From the NCBI GenBank assembly GCA_002425885.1, contig DINC01000361.1, positions 1-5,586 on the forward strand: 5,586 nucleotides of DNA. The letters run 5' to 3'. Under the pieces are notes generated by a model that was not told the origin of the DNA, made no database searches, and saw only the letters and a list, made by a program, of their open reading frames with translations. A program made the translations under genes and the position numbers. Of this stretch, positions 1-4,841 are shown one piece after another; position 1 is the first letter of the stretch, and each line of letters opens with the position of its first letter. The stretch comes from Spirochaetia bacterium UBA5550. GTDB lineage: Bacteria; Spirochaetota; UBA4802; UBA5550.

Positions 1-98
1 ATAAATTTATAGTATTAAATATAAAATTTAGATTATCAGGTGCTTAAGTCAAGATATTTTTGGCAGTAGTGTCTTATGATATAAAAGAAGGATTTTAA

Positions 99-129
99 TT
101 GACAACATCCCTGCCGGTTTAAATATCAA
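99..129 (+). promoter_or_regulatory. Weak candidate promoter upstream of the lipoprotein gene
   Basis: A perfect TTGACA lies at 99-104. The best following -10-like hexamer is TATCAA at 124-129, 4 of 6 matches, with a long 19-base spacer. The surrounding 1-193 stretch is AT-rich and shows no gene or convincing RNA structure. TATGAT (75-80) and TATAAA (80-85) are also present but have no partner -35 at a normal distance. Transcription of the lipoprotein-rluB pair probably begins somewhere in this stretch, but the exact promoter cannot be fixed by eye. Confidence 0.2.
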
Positions 130-193
130 TGAAAAGTTTTGTAATTTGCTGTATCCTGGGAAATTTACTAACAATATATATACGGAAATTAAA

Positions 194-946
194 ATGAAGA
201 AAGTATCAATAATAATCATCTTTTTGCTGATAATAATTCATATTTCATGCGGCGGGAAAAAGAGTGAAACACCGGTAATTCCTGAAAATTCAGAAGGGAA
301 ACCTGTTGCGGTAATTATAACTCCCAATACTGCTATGAGAATTGATCCTCTTATCTTCTCTTCGAGGGTAGCGCTGCTGAAGAAAGGGGAGGTTGCGGAG
401 GTTCTTGAAAGATCCAGCGAAGAGAAGAATATAGGGAACAGCAGAAACTACTGGTATAAAGTACGGCTTGCAAACGGAGTCTCAGGGTGGATATACGGCG
501 TGAATATAACTATTCTCGATGATTCAAACAGGGGGAATGTGGAGTCCTATCTCAGCCAGTTCTGGGAAAAGGAGACAGAGGAGCTCAGCAGCGCTCTGCA
601 TGGAAAGTGGTGGAGCGTGAACAGGTTTAATGATTTCACTAACCACTGTCTTGAAATATATAAAGACGGTAAGTACAGGTCTTATATTAAAGGAGCATCA
701 AAGAAGCTTGAAGGGGATTATAATTTTGATTTTAATAATAATCAGATTATATTTCTCGGCGAGACATCTTTCACCGGAAATCTGAGTTATGTTAAGAGGG
801 GTGAAATCTACACACTTTTTAATGATTCCGAAAAAGATGAGATAAAGTTTAAAATGATTAATACAAATCCTGAGTCCGATGATGATGTAATGAAAGACGA
901 TAAACAGGACGAATCCGAAACTAAGAAGCAGGAAAATGAAGGTTAG
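194..946 (+). CDS. Putative lipoprotein with a bacterial SH3 (SH3b) domain
   Basis: A 250-residue protein, probably exported and lipid-anchored. ATG at 194 is preferred over an in-frame TTG at 146: it gives a clean signal peptide (MKK, a run of Ile/Leu/Phe at residues 4-15, then H-I-S-Cys19-G-G) and has GGAA at 184-187 six bases upstream. The lipobox is loose (His at -3), as is tolerated in spirochaetes, so lipidation is likely but not certain. Residues about 38-108 look like an SH3b domain, with YWYKV at 86-90 and GWIYG at 98-102; such domains often bind peptidoglycan or peptides. Residues about 137-222 open with GKWWSV and appear beta-rich, perhaps lipocalin-like, but I do not recognise a family. 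The last 25 residues are a charged, probably disordered tail. The 3' end overlaps the pseudouridine synthase gene by 11 bases, so the two are probably cotranscribed. The specific function is unknown. Confidence 0.8.
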   Translation: MKKVSIIIIFLLIIIHISCGGKKSETPVIPENSEGKPVAVIITPNTAMRIDPLIFSSRVALLKKGEVAEVLERSSEEKNIGNSRNYWYKVRLANGVSGWIYGVNITILDDSNRGNVESYLSQFWEKETEELSSALHGKWWSVNRFNDFTNHCLEIYKDGKYRSYIKGASKKLEGDYNFDFNNNQIIFLGETSFTGNLSYVKRGEIYTLFNDSEKDEIKFKMINTNPESDDDVMKDDKQDESETKKQENEG

Positions 947-1712
947 ACTGAATAAATATCTTACACTCTGCAGCCTCGGTTCCCGAAGGAAGGTTGAAGA
1001 GCTTATAGTGGCAGGGACTGTTCAGATAAACGGCTCTGTTGTGACGAATCTTGCTACTATTATAGATTCTGAAACTGACAGGGTAAGCTGCAACGGTGAA
1101 CTGCTGAATCCTATTGATAAAAAATTTTACCTGATACTGAATAAGCCAAGGGGATACGTTACCACTCTTATGGATGAAAAAGGGCGGGCTACAGTAATGG
1201 AACTTATTCCGGAAAGGTATGTTAATGCAGGAGTAATGCCTGTGGGGAGGCTTGATATGGATACAGAGGGCCTCCTTATTTTTACCAATGATGGAGACCT
1301 GGCTTACAGGCTAACAAGACCATCCTTCAAGGTTCAGAAAGAGTATGTTGTGGACCTTGACAGGCCGATACAGGAGATCGACAGGCTTCGAATTGAAAAA
1401 GGTTATTTTGTACACCAGATTAAAGTAAAGACAGGGGCTGCAACTGTTACAGTCCTTGGTAAAACAGGATACACTGTAAGAATGATTATAAGTGAAGGGA
1501 AGAAGAGGCAGATAAGATATTCCTTTAAAAATCTCGGGTATAAAGTGGTTAAGCTTAAAAGAATTTCATACGGCCCCATTTCTCTCGGGAGATTGAACAG
1601 GGGAGAGTACAGGCTTTTAAAAGAATCCGAGGTTAAGCAGCTCTGGAAGAGTACAGGGCCTGGTAAAACAGAGAATTCAAAAAAGGAAGATATAAATAAA
1701 AGGGGCCGGTAG
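936..1712 (+). CDS. rluB: RsuA/RluB-family rRNA pseudouridine synthase
   Basis: This 258-residue cytoplasmic enzyme isomerises one uridine in ribosomal RNA to pseudouridine; in RluB the target is in the peptidyl-transferase region of 23S rRNA. Residues about 3-50 form an S4 RNA-binding domain (RLNKYL, GSRRKVEELI, G.V.ING). The catalytic domain follows, with LNKPRGYVTT at 68-77, the hallmark GRLDMDTEGLL at 104-114 carrying catalytic Asp107, TNDGDLAYRL at 117-126, and the EGKKRQIRY loop at 187-195. Length is typical of the family. ATG at 936 lies within the end of the lipoprotein gene (11-base overlap), with AGGA at 930-933 very close and AAGAAG at 923-928 further upstream, so translational coupling is likely. 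The last 20 or so residues are a Lys-rich tail whose final codons form one arm of the terminator. Choosing RluB over RsuA, RluE or RluF is inferred from overall similarity; the family is near certain, the exact target base is not. Confidence 0.9.
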   Translation: MKVRLNKYLTLCSLGSRRKVEELIVAGTVQINGSVVTNLATIIDSETDRVSCNGELLNPIDKKFYLILNKPRGYVTTLMDEKGRATVMELIPERYVNAGVMPVGRLDMDTEGLLIFTNDGDLAYRLTRPSFKVQKEYVVDLDRPIQEIDRLRIEKGYFVHQIKVKTGAATVTVLGKTGYTVRMIISEGKKRQIRYSFKNLGYKVVKLKRISYGPISLGRLNRGEYRLLKESEVKQLWKSTGPGKTENSKKEDINKRGR

Positions 1713-1727
1713 ATTCAGCCCCTTTTT
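1698..1727 (+). terminator. Bidirectional rho-independent terminator between convergent rluB and glnK
   Basis: AAAAGGGGC (1698-1706) pairs perfectly with GCCCCTTTT (1718-1726), leaving an 11-base loop, followed by T at 1727. The rluB stop codon (1710-1712) sits inside the loop, so the hairpin overlaps the coding end. The A-run on the left arm becomes a U-run on the - strand, so the same hairpin can terminate the amt-glnK transcript arriving from the right, whose last gene ends at 1744. Confidence 0.85.
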
Positions 1728-1743
1728 AATTGCCGGAAATAGA

Positions 1744-2085
1744 TCACCCTATTGCGGAATTCCCCTTTTCCCCTGTACGGATTCTTAAACATTCCTGAAG
1801 GTCGAAAATAAATATTTTACCGTCACCCACCTCCTTCTCCGGAGCCGCTTTCATTATGGCATTTATGGCAGGCTCAAGGTATTCGTCATTAACAGCAATT
1901 TCTATCTTTGTTTTCCGGAGAAGATTGTCAACCTCGGTTACCCCTCTGTAGACTTCTGTAACACCTTTTTGCCTGCCGCATCCCAGGACATCGCTCACTG
2001 TCATGAGGTGAATATCATTTTTTTCAAGTTCGTGTTTAACTTCAAGGAGACGATGCGGCCGTATAACTGCTATTATATATTTCAT
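1744..2085 (-). CDS. glnK: PII nitrogen-regulatory signal protein (GlnB/GlnK family) lacking Tyr51
   Basis: A 113-residue cytoplasmic PII protein, full length for the family. PII trimers sense ATP/ADP and 2-oxoglutarate and, when encoded beside amt, typically block the ammonium channel. Visible landmarks are the N-terminal strand MKYIIAVIRP, the T-loop start GRQKG at 37-41 with Gln39 (2-oxoglutarate/Mg site), Lys58, the B-loop GDGKIFIF at 87-94, and Arg101 and Arg103 in RIRTGE. Two departures stand out: the T-loop position normally held by the uridylylated Tyr51 is Glu, and the B-loop Thr-Gly before GDGK (83-84) is Glu-Lys. Position 49 is Val, so the cyanobacterial phospho-serine is also absent. 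GGAGGA at 2091-2096 lies 5 bases before the ATG. The gene starts 16 bases after the amt stop and the two form an operon. The glnK symbol rests on amt linkage; glnB would be equally defensible from sequence alone. Confidence 0.93.
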   Translation of the reverse strand: MKYIIAVIRPHRLLEVKHELEKNDIHLMTVSDVLGCGRQKGVTEVYRGVTEVDNLLRKTKIEIAVNDEYLEPAINAIMKAAPEKEVGDGKIFIFDLQECLRIRTGEKGNSAIG

Positions 2086-2101
2086 ATTAATCCTCCATTT
2101 T

Positions 2102-3319
2102 CTAATCCATCAGTGTATAGCCGGCTTCATGATGCTGACTGAGATCCAGGCCGATTTTTTCATCCCGAGATTCAACCCTCATTCCTATCAGAAAATCGGT
2201 TATTTTAAAGAGTATGAATGTCCCTGCTGCTGCAAAAATTACTGCAACAGCCACGCTCAAAGCCTGAACCGGGAGCTGTGAAGGGTTGCCGTTAAAAAGG
2301 CCGTCTGCGCCTCCGATCTCTTTTGATGCGAAAAGGCCTGTGGCAAGAGCACCCCATATCCCTGCCATGCCGTGCACACCGAAAACATCAAGAGTATCAT
2401 CATATCCGCATTTTTTCTTGACATAAGTGACAAATATAAAACCGAGAAGGCTTCCTCCTGCGCCAATAGCAATTGAAGCCATGGGAGTTACAAAACCTGC
2501 AGCCGGAGTTATGGCTACAAGCCCGGCTACGGCACCGGTTATTACACCCAGGACTGTGGGTGTTTTATGTATAAACCAGTCCAGAAGCATCCATATCAAA
2601 ACTGCTGCTGCGGCTGCAGTGTTCGTATTGATAAAAGCGGAAACAGTCTGCTCCTTCACAGCAAGAGCGCTCCCCGCATTAAATCCGAACCATCCGAACC
2701 AGAGAAATCCTGCACCAAGAACTGCAAAGGGGAGATTGTGCGGGGATGGCGATGATGCTCCGCCGTGTCTTTTCCCGATCATTAACGACATCACAAGAGC
2801 CGATATACCTGCTGTTATATGGATAACTGTGCCGCCGGCGAAATCAAGCACACCTTTATCAAATAGCCAGCCGCCGGGTGCCCATACCCAGTGTGCCATT
2901 GGATCATAGATGAAAGTTGACCAGAGTATTATGAAAAAAAGAAAACCTGTAAATTTTATCCTTTCAGCAAAAGCCCCCACCATGAGTGCCGGAGTAATTA
3001 CTGCAAACATCATCTGAAAACATACAAAAAGCTGATGAGGAATAGTCTGTCCTTCAAGAGGCTTAAGCCCTACGTTGTTAAGAAAGAACCATTCATATCC
3101 TCCGATTACTCCGCCTTTGTCGGGCCCGAAGGCGAGGCTGTACCCGAAAAGAATCCACTGTATTGAAATAACAGCAAGTATAACCATGCACTGCATCAGT
3201 ATAGACAGAATATTTTTTTTTCGAACAAGTCCGCCGTAAAAAAAGGCAAGTGTCGGAGTCATTAGCACAACCAGAGCTGTTGCAACAATGACCCAGGCCG
3301 TATCTGCACCATTAATCAT
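2102..3319 (-). CDS. amt: Ammonium transporter (Amt/AmtB family)
   Basis: A 405-residue inner-membrane channel that admits ammonium/ammonia as a homotrimer. The chain is a succession of hydrophobic segments consistent with the usual 11 membrane helices and an outside N-terminus; unlike E. coli AmtB, there is no obvious cleavable leader. Key family residues are present: FFYGGLVRKKN at 26-36, WAPGGW at 146-151, the recruitment aspartate Asp159 in DFAGG, the paired pore histidines His167 (VIHITAG) and His316 (GVHGMAG), and WFGWFGFNAGS at 207-217. The cytosolic tail (about 379-405) keeps the GMRV...E.GLDLSQHHE.GY pattern that docks PII proteins, matching the glnK gene 16 bases downstream. The start at 3319 is supported by GGAGGAA at 3324-3330, with GGAGG six bases from the ATG. 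Expression is probably controlled from the 3320-3480 gap, although I see no sigma-54 site. Confidence 0.95.
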   Translation of the reverse strand: MINGADTAWVIVATALVVLMTPTLAFFYGGLVRKKNILSILMQCMVILAVISIQWILFGYSLAFGPDKGGVIGGYEWFFLNNVGLKPLEGQTIPHQLFVCFQMMFAVITPALMVGAFAERIKFTGFLFFIILWSTFIYDPMAHWVWAPGGWLFDKGVLDFAGGTVIHITAGISALVMSLMIGKRHGGASSPSPHNLPFAVLGAGFLWFGWFGFNAGSALAVKEQTVSAFINTNTAAAAAVLIWMLLDWFIHKTPTVLGVITGAVAGLVAITPAAGFVTPMASIAIGAGGSLLGFIFVTYVKKKCGYDDTLDVFGVHGMAGIWGALATGLFASKEIGGADGLFNGNPSQLPVQALSVAVAVIFAAAGTFILFKITDFLIGMRVESRDEKIGLDLSQHHEAGYTLMD

Positions 3320-3347
3320 ATTATTCCTCCAGAATATTTTAATGATG

Positions 3348-3375
3348 ATTTGATCTGTTTAAAAAGGATAGTCAA
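3348..3375 (-). promoter_or_regulatory. Candidate sigma-70-type promoter for amt-glnK
   Basis: Read on the - strand, TTGACT (complement of 3370-3375) is followed after 16 bases by TCAAAT (complement of 3348-3353, 4 of 6 matches to TATAAT). This would start transcription near 3340, giving a leader of about 20 bases that contains the SD site. I searched this gap for the sigma-54 pattern GG-N10-GC with its usual context and for the GlnR/TnrA box TGTNA-N7-TNACA, and found neither. Confidence 0.35.
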
Positions 3376-3376
3376 G

Positions 3377-3397
3377 CTGTCATAATTTACAGACTGT
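3377..3397 (-). promoter_or_regulatory. Possible operator: CTGT/ACAG palindromes beside the amt -35 box
   Basis: CTGT at 3377-3380 and ACAG at 3389-3392 form an imperfect 16-base palindrome. ACAG-A-CTGT at 3389-3397 is a second, 9-base palindrome sharing an arm. The sites begin one base from the candidate -35 box, where an activator or repressor commonly binds. The symmetry is visible in the sequence; any regulator is inference, and short palindromes do occur by chance. Confidence 0.25.
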
Positions 3398-3421
3398 TAT
3401 ACGGTGATTATTTAACGATGA

Positions 3422-3480
3422 TGTAACAGAAAATAGTATCCGGCAGGTATTCGCATAACGCATAACGCCGGATTGTTACA
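3422..3480. repeat. Interrupted 14-base inverted repeat enclosing a tandem 7-mer
   Basis: The right arm GCCGGATTGTTACA (3467-3480) is continuous. Its complement is split into TGTAACA (3422-3428) and ATCCGGC (3438-3444), separated by 9 unmatched bases. The 22-base centre contains CGCATAA twice in tandem (3452-3458 and 3459-3465). The element lies between the hydrolase terminator and the candidate amt promoter. It could be a composite operator, a hairpin, or a decayed dispersed repeat; the symmetry is certain, the role is unknown. Confidence 0.5.
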
Positions 3481-3521
3481 GCGGTATTAAATTTTAACAT
3501 TGGAGACACATGGAGGTAAAG

Positions 3522-3548
3522 AAAAAGACCGCTTCGGGCGGTCTTTTT
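3522..3548 (-). terminator. Strong rho-independent terminator of the alpha/beta hydrolase gene
   Basis: AAAAAGACCGC (3522-3532) and GCGGTCTTTTT (3538-3548) pair perfectly over 11 bases around a 5-base loop. Read on the - strand, the hairpin ends in a U-run and begins 23 bases after the hydrolase stop codon. The structure is symmetric, so it could also stop + strand transcription. It separates the hydrolase unit from the amt-glnK unit. Confidence 0.9.
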
Positions 3549-3571
3549 GTGTTGGCTGATTTAAGTCTGTT

Positions 3572-4738
3572 TTATTTCTTTGCAGGTTTTTTCTTCGCCG
3601 TTTTTTTAGCAGCTGGACTGGTTTTAGGTGCAGCTTTTTTTACTGCCGGTTTTTTCACTGCTGTTTTTTTGACAGATGCCTTAGCTTTTGGTGCGGCTTT
3701 TTTAGCAGCAGGCTTAGCTTTCGGTGCGGCTTTTTTAGCAGCGGGCTTAGCTTTTGGTGCGGCTTTTTTAGCAGCAGGTTTAGCTTTTGCTGCGGCTTTT
3801 TTTGCAGCGGGTTTAGCTTTTGGTGCAGCTTTTTTTGCAGCGGGTTTAGTTTTTGCGGCCGGCTGTTTTTTTTCAGCAGCTTTAGGTGTACCTTCGAGAT
3901 TTTTGATAATCCATCCTGTTATGTCCCGCAAAACTTTTTCACGCTCTTCTGCTGTTTCATTCATTGTTTCATGATAGAGCCCTTCGTAAAGGTAGAGCTT
4001 TTTATTTACGGATGATACTGAATTGTAAAATTCTTCTGTTGCTTTATAATCAGCAATACTATCGCTTTTGCCGTGAAGCAGGAGTAAAGGTTTTCTTATG
4101 CTTTTTGCGTTTGCCATACATTCTTCTGTTGCTCTTATGAATTCCACGGTCCATCTGGCAGAAACCCTGTCGTGAATCATCGGGTCATTTTCGTAAGCGC
4201 TGACTACTTCTTTGTCATGAGAAATGCCTTCAGCACTTAAACCGTTAGGGAAAGAGATTGAGCCAATTCTTGATGAGAAAAATGATGCGAGGCTTTTTTT
4301 CCATTCCGGAACTTTAAATGCAGGGGCAAGTCCCGGAGATGACATAACAATAAGAGAAACATCATCAGGATATGTCATTGAATATCTTGCTGCTATTACT
4401 CCCCCCATACTGTGTCCGAGAAGAATAATGGGAAGCCCGCGGTTCTCCTCTTTTATAAATTCAATAAACAGCTTAAGATCATAAACATAATCCATGAATG
4501 AATCGACGTGGCCTCTTTTGCCGTCAGATTTTCCGTGGCCCCGGTGATCAATTGCAAAAACAGATATTTTTTTACCTGCGATACTGTTTAAAAGATTTCC
4601 GTATCTGCCTGAGTGCTCACCCAGTCCATGTGCAATAATGAGTACAGCCCTGGCTTTATCAACAAGCCATTTCTGAAAAAAGATTTCTACGCCCCCTTTG
4701 CCGGTGAAACTTCCTGTATCATGACTATATGATTCCAT
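3572..4738 (-). CDS. Monoacylglycerol-lipase-like alpha/beta hydrolase with a Lys/Ala/Pro-rich C-terminal tail
   Basis: A 388-residue protein in two parts. Residues 1 to about 283 are a serine hydrolase of the Hydrolase_4 (monoacylglycerol lipase/lysophospholipase) type: oxyanion segment HGLGEHSGRY at 37-46, DHRGHGKSDG at 64-73, nucleophile elbow GHSMGG with Ser110, acid Asp226 in HGKSD, and His256 in YEGLYHE. The triad is complete, so it should be active, probably on ester bonds of lipids; the substrate is inferred. Residues 284-388 are low complexity, 39 Lys of 105 residues and a single acidic residue, made largely of an 11-residue repeat KAKPAAKKAAP. This resembles histone H1-like or AlgP tails that bind nucleic acids or other polyanions. 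No signal peptide is visible. The ATG at 4738 has AAGGGG at 4746-4751 seven bases upstream. It follows the lipid-transport ATPase gene by 103 bases in the same direction. Confidence 0.9.
   Translation of the reverse strand: MESYSHDTGSFTGKGGVEIFFQKWLVDKARAVLIIAHGLGEHSGRYGNLLNSIAGKKISVFAIDHRGHGKSDGKRGHVDSFMDYVYDLKLFIEFIKEENRGLPIILLGHSMGGVIAARYSMTYPDDVSLIVMSSPGLAPAFKVPEWKKSLASFFSSRIGSISFPNGLSAEGISHDKEVVSAYENDPMIHDRVSARWTVEFIRATEECMANAKSIRKPLLLLHGKSDSIADYKATEEFYNSVSSVNKKLYLYEGLYHETMNETAEEREKVLRDITGWIIKNLEGTPKAAEKKQPAAKTKPAAKKAAPKAKPAAKKAAAKAKPAAKKAAPKAKPAAKKAAPKAKPAAKKAAPKAKASVKKTAVKKPAVKKAAPKTSPAAKKTAKKKPAKK
3689..3853 (-). repeat. Five tandem 33-base units encoding an 11-residue Lys/Ala/Pro repeat
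   Basis: Residues 296-350 of the hydrolase are five in-frame units: KTKPAAKKAAP, KAKPAAKKAAA, then KAKPAAKKAAP three times. Degenerate relatives continue to residue 388. At the DNA level the units differ mainly by synonymous third-position changes, with T-runs of 6-7 on the + strand. This is a coding minisatellite that could change in copy number by recombination or slippage without breaking the reading frame. Confidence 0.9.
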
Positions 4739-4768
4739 ACATTTACCCCTTGTTTTAACTTAAGTTAT

Positions 4769-4802
4769 ATTATACAGATTATAAAAATTTTAACTTTGTC
4801 AA
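4769..4802 (-). promoter_or_regulatory. Candidate promoter region of the alpha/beta hydrolase
   Basis: On the - strand a perfect TTGACA (complement of 4797-4802) precedes two perfect TATAAT hexamers, at 4778-4783 (13-base spacer) and 4769-4774 (22-base spacer). Neither spacing is ideal, but the cluster of consensus hexamers in a short AT-rich gap suggests a promoter. I see no convincing terminator between the ATPase stop and this site, so readthrough from the ATPase gene is also possible. Confidence 0.35.
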
Positions 4803-4841
4803 TAAAATATCGGCTGAATAAGAGGAAGTTATACAAATATT

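Noticed and set aside
1..98. AT-rich palindromic stretches such as ATAAATTTAT at 1-10
   Set aside because: Short AT palindromes are expected by chance in AT-rich intergenic DNA, and no longer structure or origin-like repeat array was seen.
146..148. TTG as the start codon of the lipoprotein
   Set aside because: It would put 16 extra residues before a typical Met-Lys-Lys signal peptide; ATG at 194 has better spacing to GGAA and a proper lipoprotein leader.
2257..2472. A 71-residue - strand reading frame inside amt
   Set aside because: It is out of frame with amt, has no recognisable domain and no reason to be translated.
2427..2909. A 160-residue + strand reading frame
   Set aside because: It lies wholly antisense to the well-supported amt gene, is rich in Pro/Ala/Thr with no family motif, and is a shadow of amt codon bias. 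The nested 2567-2755 frame is rejected for the same reason.
3320..3571. Possible riboswitch or small RNA in the hydrolase-amt gap
   Set aside because: Apart from the hydrolase terminator and the interrupted inverted repeat, no recognised RNA fold is visible, and the candidate amt promoter leaves a leader of only about 20 bases.
3510..3974. A 154-residue + strand reading frame rich in Phe/Ala/Gly/Leu that mimics a repeated membrane protein
   Set aside because: It is the complement of the hydrolase's Lys/Ala/Pro repeat tail: the repeats keep the opposite frame open, and the frame also runs through the terminator hairpin.
4224..4484. An 86-residue + strand reading frame
   Set aside because: It is antisense to the catalytic domain of the hydrolase, whose motifs are intact, and it has no motif of its own.
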